Origin: JAJPKK01 sp963807015
GTDB lineage: Bacteria; Pseudomonadota; Alphaproteobacteria; Rhizobiales; Xanthobacteraceae
Assembly (NCBI GenBank): GCA_963807015.1
Contig: CAWEAS010000033.1
Coordinates: forward strand, 167,081 to 231,080
DNA length: 64,000 nt
Direction of reading: 5' to 3'
Shown here: piece after piece, positions 51,990 to 60,142 of the stretch
Position numbering within the stretch: the first letter of the stretch is position 1
Layout: each line of letters starts with the position of its first letter
Notes under the pieces: model-generated
Seen by the model: the letters and a program-made list of their open reading frames with translations, nothing else
What the model was told of the DNA's origin: nothing
Databases searched by the model: none
Made by a program: the position numbers and the translations under genes

Positions 51990-52426
51990 GGTTCTTTTTG
52001 CGTCTGATGTGAGGCGGCACCCCCGTGCCGTTCGCCCGACAAGTTGCGACGGCGGGAGTAAAGAGCAAGTAACGACGGCGCTATATCGTCAGCGATGGTT
52101 ATCGGACGTTAGCAATTGTTGCCGCTCGTGAGTGAGGCAATGCTTCGTGTCACAAATGCCCATTTGGCATGCTTAACAAAGCATCGGCTTGCCGCGACAG
52201 AATCGATTAAAATTATAATGATTTGAATATCAAAAATTACACAATTCTTTGACATGACCACCGGGCAGTATCAATCATCGCTACAAATTAACCGAATGCC
52301 GATAGACGAATTGAGGTCGCGCGCAATTGACGCTAACGCGGTGCGCGAGAGATTTCGCGCGTCACGGGTCTGTGAATTCGCGTCTGACCAGAGCGCGCGT
52401 CGGAACTTCAGGGGGCTCGCAAGATC
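51990..52426. other. AT-rich intergenic region between divergent dehydrogenase and carrier protein genes
   Basis: About 437 bases contain no gene I can support. The stretch around 52200-52255 is markedly AT-rich for this genome and contains TATAAT at 52214-52219, with a weak TTGCCG 19 bases upstream, a possible promoter for the carrier protein gene. The region is likely to hold regulation for both halves of the module. Confidence 0.5.
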
Positions 52427-52765
52427 ATGTTGGAGAGCGCGACATTGGACAACAGTGTGCCGGTACAGGGAATCCCGCCCCGCGTGGATCGCCGCTCGAA
52501 CACCCCTGAGGGGAAGATTGCGCGCGTCGTCTATCGACTGCTCGCCGATCACTCGATCGAGCGCACGTTCGGCGACGAGGACGACCTTCGCGACGTCGGC
52601 CTCACTTCACTCGACATGGCAAGTCTCGTGCTGTCAGTCGAAGCGGAGTTCGATCTCCTGATCCCGGAGCGCGACATCACGCCGGCGAATTTCCGGACCG
52701 TGGCCACGATTACCGCGCTCGTCACCTCGCTCAAGGACCCGAAACTGCTCGCCGAACGCCGCTAA
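52427..52765 (+). CDS. Carrier protein for aminoacyl-ligase module
   Basis: The 112-residue protein has a ~25-residue N-terminal extension and then a four-helix acyl carrier fold: IARVVYRLLADHSIE, DEDDLRDVGLTSLDMASLVL and VEAEFDLLIPERDITPANFR. Ser61 in GLTSLDM is the expected 4'-phosphopantetheine site. It is divergent from the dehydrogenase-ligase pair and is the probable acceptor of the activated amino acid. Start may be ATG 52427 or an internal one; no clear ribosome site is visible. Confidence 0.87.
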   Translation: MLESATLDNSVPVQGIPPRVDRRSNTPEGKIARVVYRLLADHSIERTFGDEDDLRDVGLTSLDMASLVLSVEAEFDLLIPERDITPANFRTVATITALVTSLKDPKLLAERR

Positions 52766-52912
52766 GGCATCACAGCACCGCCGCGGCGCGACGTTGGCGT
52801 CCATAGGGCGCTGTGGCCGCGCGGAACTTGGCGCACATTGACGCGCTTCCAGGCCGTCCGATATCCCGCTATGGTTATACCCGCGCGGGGCGCTTAACCG
52901 GGGCGTCCATGC

Positions 52913-54235
52913 GTGCGGGAACACGCGTGGGGGCGCGGCTTGGCGGTTACGATCAATCAATCATTCCTGAAGAAGGCGCTTTGGCTCGCGGTCGCCGTCG
53001 GCGCCGTGCTCTATTGCCGCCATTATTGGGATGAGGCGCCGGGCCTGAGCCTGTTCATCGCGGCGGGGCGCTGCATGCTGGACGGCATGCCGCTGCAGAA
53101 CTGCGACGCAACTTTCACCTATCCGCCGCTCTTTGCCTTGACGATGATCCCGCTCGTTCCGTTGCCGATGGTGCTCCAGAATCTTGCCTGGTACCTGCTG
53201 ACGGTGCTGTCGATCATCGGCTGCATCACGTTGAGTGCGCGCATGGCGCAGCGGCTGGCGCCTATGCCGTCCTCCATTGCCGCGCAGGCGGGGGACGCGA
53301 GTGAGCAGTGGTCGCAACGCGATCTCGCTTGGCTCTATGTGCTCGGCGTGCTGCTGAGCGTGAAGTTCATTTTGGCGGCGATCGGTAATCAGAGCTACGA
53401 CGCCTTTGTTGTGGTGCTGGTGATGGTGGGGCTCGTGGCGCTCGCGGATGAGCGTCCAGGGTTGGCCGGCGCGAGCCTCGCACTTGCGGCAGCGCTCAAG
53501 GCGACGCCCGTGCTGTTCCTCCCTTATCTCCTACTCAAGCGCCATTACATGGCGGCTGCGGCGATGACGGCTATGCTCGCCTTTGCCTGCATCTTGCCGG
53601 ACCTCGTTTTCACGGTTGGTCGCAAGCCGCTCGCCGACGGATATTTCGTCGCCTGGCTCCATCAGGTCGCAGGGCCGGCGCTGAGCGACAAGATGGATGG
53701 GAATCCGCACACCTTCTGGTGGGCGGCGAACCCGAACAATCTGTCGCTGCGCGGTCTGGTCGGCGCAGTTTACGGCGAAGGCTACCCGGCTTTCAGGCTG
53801 ATCCTGCACTCGGTCGATGCGGCCTTTGCCGCCATCGTCGGGCTCCTCATCCTGCGGTCCGGCAACGGCCGCCAGACGCTGACGATCGACGGCGCGCTGT
53901 TGCTCATCAGCATGCTCATGCTCTCGCCGATGACGAGCCAATCACATTACGTTGCGGTGATCCTTCCGATCTTTGCCGCAGTCGCCGTGTGGCTGCGCGG
54001 CGATGCCATGATGCGCAAAGTCGCGGGGGTGATCCTGCTTGCCAACATCGTGCTCCCGAACGCGACGTCGAAGGACCTCGTCGGTGGAACCGTGACATTC
54101 TGGGCCAAGGAGTTTCGCCTGTTGATATTCGATGCGCTGCTGTTCGTCGTTTTCTTCGCCGTGCTGGTGCTCCGGCCCAAGCCCACGCCGGAAAGCGCCG
54201 CCCGGTCGGTGGCGGTCGAACGGTCGACCGCTTGA
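52913..54235 (+). CDS. GT87-like (DUF2029) integral membrane mannosyltransferase
   Basis: The 440-residue protein has about ten membrane helices and the early periplasmic stretch DGMPLQNCDATFTYPPLFAL, which resembles the GT87 region with a catalytic Asp before YPP. A later block GNQSYDAFVVVLVMVGLVAL with LKATPVLFLPYLLLKRH is typical. It should transfer a sugar from polyprenyl phosphate to a periplasmic acceptor. The start is uncertain: GTG 52913 or TTG 52940 (LAVTINQSFLKK). It precedes a dehydrogenase gene by 34 bases. Confidence 0.78.
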   Translation: MREHAWGRGLAVTINQSFLKKALWLAVAVGAVLYCRHYWDEAPGLSLFIAAGRCMLDGMPLQNCDATFTYPPLFALTMIPLVPLPMVLQNLAWYLLTVLSIIGCITLSARMAQRLAPMPSSIAAQAGDASEQWSQRDLAWLYVLGVLLSVKFILAAIGNQSYDAFVVVLVMVGLVALADERPGLAGASLALAAALKATPVLFLPYLLLKRHYMAAAAMTAMLAFACILPDLVFTVGRKPLADGYFVAWLHQVAGPALSDKMDGNPHTFWWAANPNNLSLRGLVGAVYGEGYPAFRLILHSVDAAFAAIVGLLILRSGNGRQTLTIDGALLLISMLMLSPMTSQSHYVAVILPIFAAVAVWLRGDAMMRKVAGVILLANIVLPNATSKDLVGGTVTFWAKEFRLLIFDALLFVVFFAVLVLRPKPTPESAARSVAVERSTA

Positions 54236-54269
54236 GTCTCGCGAGATGAAGTCCACACGGAAATAAGCA

Positions 54270-55217
54270 ATGTCCGAGCGGCCGGTCGTCCTTCTAACTA
54301 ATCCGATTCACCCCGATGGCGAAGCCATACTCGCCCCCCAGGTTCGGCTCGTCACTGCGCCGGATACCGAGCCCGACACGCTGCGCTCCTACGCCAAGAA
54401 CGCCGCCGGCATCATCGTGCGCGCCAAATTGCCGGACGATATCTTCAAGCACGCACCTCACGTGAGGGCGGTGGTGCGTCACGGTGTGAGCCTTGACCTG
54501 ATCCCGCTCGCGGCCGCGAAGCGGCGCAACATCATCGTCGCCAACCTTCCCGGCCTCAATACCGAGACAGTCGCGGAATATTTTTTCTCGGCGCTGTTCC
54601 ACCTGCGCCGCCCGCTTGGGCGAGTCGACACAGCGTTCCGGACCGGCGGCTGGGTGCAGGCGCGCGCGTTTGCTGAAGATGCCGTCGAGATCGGCTCGAC
54701 AACGGTCGGCATTATTGGTGTCGGTGAAATCGGCAAGCGCATCGTGCGGATCGCGCGGGGCTTCGGCATGACGGTGATCGGCGCTTCGCGTCACCGCGGT
54801 GGGATGCCGGAGGGCGTGGAAGAGGTCGCGGTTGACGAACTCTTCGTCCACGCCGACGCGATTGCACTGTGCTGCGCGCTGACCGACGAGACCTATCATA
54901 TCGCCGATGGACGGCGGATCGGCATGATGAAGCCGACGGCCATTCTGGTGAACATGTCGCACGGGCCGCTGGTCGACGCTGCGGCGGTGATCGGCGCGCT
55001 GCACACGGGCGCAATCGGCGGCGCCGCGATCGACGTCTACGATGATCAGCCGTTGCCGCCGGACAGCCCGCTGTTTGGTTGCCCCAACCTACTCATGACG
55101 CCGCATGTGGCCGTGCTCACGACCACGACCTTGCGTGCGACATCGATTGCCTCGGCCGAAGAGATGCTCCGCATCCTGCGCGGCGAGCCGCCGAGGAGTC
55201 CGGTCAATTCCGGCTGA
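54270..55217 (+). CDS. D-2-hydroxyacid dehydrogenase family protein with altered active site
   Basis: The 315-residue protein has the family fold: TVGIIGVGEIGKRIVRIARG as the Rossmann motif, ILVNMSHGPLVDAAAVIGAL, and NLLMTPHVAVLTTTT. The catalytic Arg of relatives, in NxxRGxxVD, is His231 here, and the Glu partner in the DVxxxEP motif is Gln260 (DVYDDQPLP), while His279 remains. The enzyme is therefore unusual, and normal hydroxyacid oxidation is doubtful. GGAAATAAG lies before ATG 54270. It follows the membrane glycosyltransferase, perhaps in one operon. Confidence 0.87.
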   Translation: MSERPVVLLTNPIHPDGEAILAPQVRLVTAPDTEPDTLRSYAKNAAGIIVRAKLPDDIFKHAPHVRAVVRHGVSLDLIPLAAAKRRNIIVANLPGLNTETVAEYFFSALFHLRRPLGRVDTAFRTGGWVQARAFAEDAVEIGSTTVGIIGVGEIGKRIVRIARGFGMTVIGASRHRGGMPEGVEEVAVDELFVHADAIALCCALTDETYHIADGRRIGMMKPTAILVNMSHGPLVDAAAVIGALHTGAIGGAAIDVYDDQPLPPDSPLFGCPNLLMTPHVAVLTTTTLRATSIASAEEMLRILRGEPPRSPVNSG

Positions 55218-55397
55218 TCGGCTAAGCCGGTGCGACGCCTCGTCACATCATCACAAACGGGTGCTTGGCGTGGCTTTCTGCGTTGTGCGCCGCGCACTGC
55301 AGTCATTGCAATCTATGCGCGAGAGACCGATACTCGCCAGGGGTCGGCTCGACACCAGCGGATGGAGGCGCCGAAGCCGATCAATGAGGAGGAAAGC

Positions 55398-55715
55398 ATG
55401 CCCTTGGCCCAAAAGGTCCTGCTGTCGGCAATCGCGGTCGTGACGGTCTGCGCAACCTCTGCTCCAATCGTGAACACGCCGGCCCAGGCGCAGCAACGCT
55501 ACTATCGCCACTACTATCCGCGGAGCTACCACTATGCGCCGCGCAGCTACGGTTATTACCGCTCCGCTCCGTACTATGGCAGCTACGGCGGATCGTACGG
55601 CGGCTACTACGGTGGCGGCTCAAACGGCGCCGGCTACAGCTCCATGGACTCCAACGGTCAGCGTCGCACTGGTTCTGATGCGGGCGCCTTCGGCGGCGGC
55701 CCCGGCGGCGGCTGA
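55398..55715 (+). CDS. Small secreted Tyr/Gly-rich protein
   Basis: The 105-residue protein starts at 55398 behind GAGGAGGAAAG. A signal peptide (VLLSAIAVVTVCATSAPIV, then TPAQAQ) leads to a mature chain rich in Tyr, Gly and Ser (RYYRHYYPRSYHY, YYGSYGGSYGGYYGGG), ending GGGPGGG. Such composition suggests a cell-surface or matrix protein. Proteins like this are common and unnamed in related genomes. A strong terminator follows. Confidence 0.7.
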   Translation: MPLAQKVLLSAIAVVTVCATSAPIVNTPAQAQQRYYRHYYPRSYHYAPRSYGYYRSAPYYGSYGGSYGGYYGGGSNGAGYSSMDSNGQRRTGSDAGAFGGGPGGG

Positions 55716-55757
55716 CACGTCTGTCGGCGCAGGCGCTTGATGCTGTCTGTGGATCAG

Positions 55758-55784
55758 AAGCGCGCGCCACGTTGGCGCGCGCTT
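55758..55784 (+). terminator. Terminator hairpin after the Tyr/Gly-rich protein gene
   Basis: AAGCGCGCGCCA (55758-55769) and TGGCGCGCGCTT (55773-55784) form perfect 12-base arms around CGT, followed by TGCGTTT. Confidence 0.7.
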
Positions 55785-55890
55785 TGCGTTTGGTCGGCGC
55801 GTGTTGCCGTGAATACCGTTCTGATGCGCGGGCCTGGCTGTTGATGCACGCTGGCTCTATCTTCGACTTGGTCGATCGCGGAAGGCCTCC

Positions 55891-56970
55891 ATGTGGTTCG
55901 CTCGCGTCATCGCAACCGGCCTGCTTTTTTTCCTGGCGGGAGCCGGTGTGACTTCGGCGTCAGCGACGCCGCTTGTGCCGATTATTTCTTTGCTCTCCCA
56001 CTGGGACCATCATTGGTACATTTGGTTGCCCGGTGATCCGCTCTATGAGGCGGTGGAAGTCACGGCCGCGGAACGCGGCGCGGATGTTCCGCCGCTGGTG
56101 TGGGTCTTTTTTACCGAGCGCGACGAACCGAAACGGCAAACTCACTATTTTAACGACGCGCGCGTTGCCGCGGCACGCGGAGCCAATTTTAGCGATATCG
56201 CGTTCACAATGACCAGCGCGGGCGAGGGTCCGCAGGACCTCGTCGCCAGCTTCGTTGACGCTGGAGGCCGGTCCATCGGAATCGAAGTTCGATTCAATCC
56301 GGGCACACAGCTTGTCACTCAAGGCGCGGGTCTGACGAACCAGATCGGCCACAGCGGCGATCGTCTGCTTCTGGTGTTCTTCCGCGAGAGGAACGCGTTC
56401 GCTCAAATGTCGCACGTAACCATCGCGGGACTTGACGTGGCGATACCGCAGCCCGGCCAGAACCATCCGGTCCCGTTTTCCGCAGCTTACAGCAAAAATA
56501 TCTTCGTCAGCGGATTTGCCTTCGGCGAACGGCGCGTCGATTTCGCCGATGACAGCGCCGGCGCCGAGACGGATGCGTTGCGATTTGCGCCTTCAGCCCA
56601 GCGCGGCGTGTATGTCGCCGCTCGACCCGACAACAGCCGGGTCGAACTGGTCACTGCAATGGACGACGCCCTGGCGTATTATCGCCATCGCAGCGGAAAT
56701 CACGGGCTCGAAATCGAGTTTATCCCGCCCCTGCCTCCCGCGAACGGGCGGAACGCCGACTTCGATTCGACTTATCGAATGTCCTTGGATGGATTTCGCG
56801 ATCTGCTCGTCGGGACCGTTCGCGTGAGCAAACAGAGCGACAAGTTCACGCTCGACTGGCACTTCCAGGAGCCGGTCTGGACACGAGCGCACCCGCTACG
56901 CACCACTCTCTTTGCAAAAGACCATGCCGTCGCGCGGATAGAATTGCGGCCTCTGGAGACTCGCCAGTGA
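55891..56970 (+). CDS. Secreted protein of unknown function
   Basis: The 359-residue protein has a signal peptide (TGLLFFLAGAGVTSASA) and a mature part with HWDHHWYIWLPGDPLYEAVEV, a PPLVWVFFTERDEPKRQTHYF segment, RVDFADDSAGAETDALRF and VYVAARPDNSRVELVTAMDD. The sequence is ordered and aromatic-rich. I recognise no family. Flanking genes give no functional hint. The start at 55891 has GGAAGG nearby upstream. Confidence 0.72.
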   Translation: MWFARVIATGLLFFLAGAGVTSASATPLVPIISLLSHWDHHWYIWLPGDPLYEAVEVTAAERGADVPPLVWVFFTERDEPKRQTHYFNDARVAAARGANFSDIAFTMTSAGEGPQDLVASFVDAGGRSIGIEVRFNPGTQLVTQGAGLTNQIGHSGDRLLLVFFRERNAFAQMSHVTIAGLDVAIPQPGQNHPVPFSAAYSKNIFVSGFAFGERRVDFADDSAGAETDALRFAPSAQRGVYVAARPDNSRVELVTAMDDALAYYRHRSGNHGLEIEFIPPLPPANGRNADFDSTYRMSLDGFRDLLVGTVRVSKQSDKFTLDWHFQEPVWTRAHPLRTTLFAKDHAVARIELRPLETRQ

Positions 56971-57052
56971 CAAAGCGAGCGCATCGTACCTGCAGCCCGC
57001 ACTTACGGGCTGCACTCGACCACGGCTCGCTGGGCAAGCGAGACTCCTCCGC

Positions 57053-57256
57053 TCACCAAAAGTTGGCGCCTTGGGCTCCCCGCTCCGGCGGGGCGTAACC
57101 CTGATCGGCATACCCACGGTAGTTATATGGCCGGCTGGCTGGATCGCGCCCGCCGTAGCCATAGTTTGGCGAATAGCTCTGCGCCTGCGCGATCGCAGGT
57201 GCGCTAATCGCGGCGAGCGCGACGATGACAGTGGCAATCTTGAGGGTTCTGGACAT
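57053..57256 (-). CDS. Small secreted Tyr-rich protein
   Basis: The 67-residue protein has a signal peptide (IATVIVALAAISAPAIAQA) and a short Tyr/Gly/Pro-rich mature part (YSPNYGYGGRDPASRPYNY, GYADQGYAPPE). AAGGAGAA lies eight bases before the start. It is convergent with the secreted protein gene at 55891-56970. Function unknown. Confidence 0.68.
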   Translation of the reverse strand: MSRTLKIATVIVALAAISAPAIAQAQSYSPNYGYGGRDPASRPYNYRGYADQGYAPPERGAQGANFW

Positions 57257-57569
57257 TGCCAGTTCTCCTTTGCAAATCAGTTCGAACGAATGCCGCGCTG
57301 TCGGTCCGGCCTGAAAAGTCGGTTCGGAAGCACTGACACAACCGTCAGATAGTCATCGCCGACGCGCGCATAACCGACGGTTGCTCAAACACGATGTTTC
57401 CGTTTTCCAAACACTGATGACGGGTCGGTCAGACAAAATCACAAGCGCGCGAGATGTGTGGACCGCGAATTAAATTTCCATAGCTCATTTATCAACTCTA
57501 GCTCTGCCCAGATTTGTACCCCTGCGCTATCAGACGGCCGGGGACGCACGCTGCGATTCGCACATCATC
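57257..57569. other. Gene-free stretch
   Basis: About 313 bases upstream of the small gene at 57053-57256. The centre is somewhat AT-richer (around 57430-57500). I see no gene, repeat or clear promoter beyond the ribosome site of the minus-strand gene. Confidence 0.5.
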
Positions 57570-57758
57570 TTGGCATCGAGAGAGGAATTCTTCCGCGCGC
57601 AGGCGGAGCTCTGCGCTGAGCTTGCTCGGCAAGCAACGGACCCTCGCGTCAAGGCAACCTATGAGCATATGGCGACGACCTGGCGAAAATTGTCCGAGCT
57701 CGCGGAGAAGCTGCGGGCAGATTCCGAGCAGACGAAAAGTGACGGGCCTTCCCAATAG
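57570..57758 (+). CDS. Small helical protein, TTG start
   Basis: The 62-residue frame starts at TTG and reads as two amphipathic helices (EEFFRAQAELCAELARQA and KATYEHMATTWRKLSELAEK). The heptad-like order and AEL-ARQATD pattern resemble small conserved proteins of related genomes. No ribosome site is evident and no ATG start exists in frame, so the gene is plausible but not proven. Confidence 0.45.
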   Translation: MASREEFFRAQAELCAELARQATDPRVKATYEHMATTWRKLSELAEKLRADSEQTKSDGPSQ

Positions 57759-58128
57759 ACCTGTCGTTGTCGCTCTCTTACGTTTCGGCAGGCCGAAAGT
57801 GGCACCTGTTTTGCGGCGTATTCTGCAAGCGATTATCGAGCACACCGATCCTACGGCCGCTCCGGCGATGCAGCAGTCCCCCGAACCGCGCTTGCTTTCA
57901 TCCCGCCCGCCGCGGCGGGCGGTAAACTGACGGCCCGCGCGGGAGCCGGTTTGGAGGACCGCACCCAAACGCGCTACAAGACGGACTCCCGATCACCGAA
58001 CATGCAACGATCGGGGTTCAAAAGCGGACAAATACGAGGCACAAGCCCGACCGACGTTCGACGACGCTGCCTGCGGCTTGATCGCGCCGACCGTCTCGCT
58101 TCGTTCAAAAGATTTAGGGAGATCGCTC
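57759..58128. other. Gene-free stretch before the aldehyde dehydrogenase
   Basis: About 370 bases with no supported gene; open frames here are shadows or chance. The end carries AGGGAG, the ribosome site of the dehydrogenase gene. Confidence 0.5.
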
Positions 58129-59631
58129 ATGAACACGCCCGTCGCACCCAGCTCGCTCGCCTCGATCAAGCTCAACCTGCCGACGCGGCGGGGCGCGTAT
58201 TACGGCGGCAAGTGGCACGAGCCGAAGGGCGGCCGGACCGTCGATCAGATCAGCCCCGGCACGGGGGAGTCGCTCGGCCCCTCCGCGGACTGCGGTGCCG
58301 AGGACATCGACGCCGCAGTAAAGGCAGCGAAGGCGGCTTTCAAGGAGTGGCGGCGGGTGCCGCCATTGGAGCGCGCCAAGATGCTCAAGGAGATTGCGCG
58401 GGTCCTTCGCGAGAATGCGGGTGAACTCGCCATGATCGATTCCGCCGACTGCGGCAATCCGCTCACGGAGATGATGGGCGACGCGAACGTGGCGGCGGCG
58501 CAGATCGAGTTCTTCGCCGGCCTTGTCACGGAAATGAAGGGCGCGTCGATTCCGATGGGCCCGGATCGGCTGAATTTCTCGGTCCGCGAGCCGCTGGGTG
58601 TGGTCGGCCGGATCGTGCCATTCAATCATCCTTTCATGTTCATCGCCGGGAAATCGGCAGCCCCGCTGGCCGCCGGCAATACCATCGTCATGAAGCCGCC
58701 GGAGCAGTCGCCGTTGTCGTCGCTGCGGCTCGCCGAACTGATCGACGGGCTCCTGCCGCCCGGCGTGTTTAACCTCGTGCCCGGCGGGAAAGAGGCGGGC
58801 GCTGCGCTGGCAAGCCATCCGGACGTCGCCAAGATTTCGTTGATCGGCAGCGTGCCGACGGGGCGTGCGGTGATGCGGGCCGCCGCCGACACCCTCAAGA
58901 AGGTCTTGTTCGAATTGGGCGGCAAGAATGCGTTGATCGCCTATCCCGACGCCGATCCGGATGCCGTTGCCACCGGCCTGGTCAGCGGGATGAACTTCAC
59001 GTGGTGCGGCCAGAGTTGCGGGTCCACGAGCCGCGCTTTCATCCATGAGAAAATCTACGACGCCGTGCTTGAGCGGGTGAAAGTCCGCATCAAGCACTTG
59101 AAGCCCGGCATCCCGACCGATCCATCGACCACGATGGGCGCGATCATTTCCAAAGTGCAGTTCGATCGCGTGATGAGCTACATCGAATCGGCGAACAAGG
59201 AAGGCGCACGCCTGGTCACCGGCGGCGGACGGCCGAATGATCCCGCACTTGCCAAGGGCCTCTATATCGAACCGACGGTATTCGCCGACGTGAAGCCGTC
59301 GATGCGCATCTTCAAGGAGGAGATCTTTGGTCCCGTGGTCGGCGTCGTCAAATGGACCGACGAGGCGGCGATGATTGAGCAGGTCAATTCCGTCGAGTAC
59401 GGGTTGACGGCCTCGATCTGGACCAACGATCTCACCACGGCCCATCGCACGGCGGCCGCCGTGGAGGCAGGATTCATCTGGGTCAACGACACGTCGAAGC
59501 ATTTCATCGGCACGCCGTTCGGAGGCTACAAGCAGTCCGGCATCGGCCGCGAAGAGTGCCTCGAGGAACTGATCTCCTTCACGCAGGAGAAGAACATCAA
59601 CATCAATCTGGCATTGCCGAAGAGGAACTAG
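58129..59631 (+). CDS. NAD(P)-dependent aldehyde dehydrogenase
   Basis: The 500-residue enzyme oxidises aldehydes to acids. Motifs: VVGRIVPFNHPFMF and NTIVMKPPEQSPLSSLRLAE for cofactor binding, SLIGSVPTGRAVM, the general base Glu262 (LFELGGKNA) and the nucleophile Cys297 in GQSCGSTSR, then EIFGPVVGV and the C-terminal FGGYKQSGIGRE. ATG 58129 follows TTAGGGAGAT. It is the last intact gene before the relic region; an aldo/keto reductase fragment starts 50 bases downstream. Confidence 0.94.
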   Translation: MNTPVAPSSLASIKLNLPTRRGAYYGGKWHEPKGGRTVDQISPGTGESLGPSADCGAEDIDAAVKAAKAAFKEWRRVPPLERAKMLKEIARVLRENAGELAMIDSADCGNPLTEMMGDANVAAAQIEFFAGLVTEMKGASIPMGPDRLNFSVREPLGVVGRIVPFNHPFMFIAGKSAAPLAAGNTIVMKPPEQSPLSSLRLAELIDGLLPPGVFNLVPGGKEAGAALASHPDVAKISLIGSVPTGRAVMRAAADTLKKVLFELGGKNALIAYPDADPDAVATGLVSGMNFTWCGQSCGSTSRAFIHEKIYDAVLERVKVRIKHLKPGIPTDPSTTMGAIISKVQFDRVMSYIESANKEGARLVTGGGRPNDPALAKGLYIEPTVFADVKPSMRIFKEEIFGPVVGVVKWTDEAAMIEQVNSVEYGLTASIWTNDLTTAHRTAAAVEAGFIWVNDTSKHFIGTPFGGYKQSGIGREECLEELISFTQEKNININLALPKRN

Positions 59632-59681
59632 CCGATCGCACCGGCGTTTGCGGAAGTGGAAGCGGGCGATCGAACGCCGAT

Positions 59682-59768
59682 GAACATCATCACCCTCGGC
59701 AAGGGTGGGCCGTCAGCGCGCTGGGTCTTGGTTGCATGGGCATGTCGCCCGGGATCTACGGCCCGTCC
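59682..59768 (+). pseudogene. Aldo/keto reductase N-terminal fragment
   Basis: ATG 59682 begins MNIITLGKGGPS and, after a one-base loss near 59712, another frame continues VSALGLGCMGMSPGIYGPS, the N-terminal strand and loop of an aldo/keto reductase. The match stops near 59768, where sequence antisense to the CopG remnant begins. Only about the first 30 residues remain. A later piece of the same kind of gene lies at 63300-63412. Confidence 0.7.
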
Positions 59769-60142
59769 GTGTTTGGGCGGCGTCAAGGGTGGTGTCGGGG
59801 AGTGGCGGCGTGCTCGTCAACCAAAAGCGCACGAACACCGCCATCGCTTCATTCGAGATGGTGACATGGCGCTCAATGCGCTCCATGTCGCGCCCCATTC
59901 GGTCGAGGCGTCGCGCGAGGGCGGCCTTTAACCGATCAGCACCATCAGGTGACAGATAGGAGGCGAGCGCCGCTTCGACGATCAACGCCTGCGGTACCCG
60001 CGTTGCGCGCCGCGTAATCGGCAAGCCTGCCCGCCAAGTCCGGCGGCAAACGAAAGGTGTGCTTCGCGCGCACGGTTCCATTTGCGTGTCGTCGCCTGCA
60101 TCGAGCGAGATCTGCCGTGAGTTGCTGAAATTGCTTCATCAT
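59767..60142 (-). pseudogene. CopG/ribbon-helix-helix protein remnant, frameshifted and truncated
   Basis: From ATG 60142 the frame reads KHTFRLPPDLAGRLADYAARN, then one extra base near 60010 shifts it. The next frame gives RVPQALIVEAALASYLSPDG, then LARRLDRMGRDMERIERHV and TISNEAMAVFVRFWLTSTPP. This is the CopG-type regulator I associate with the trb conjugation region of integrative elements. The C-terminus is lost at the junction with the aldo/keto reductase fragment near 59768. No trb genes are in the window. Confidence 0.72.
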
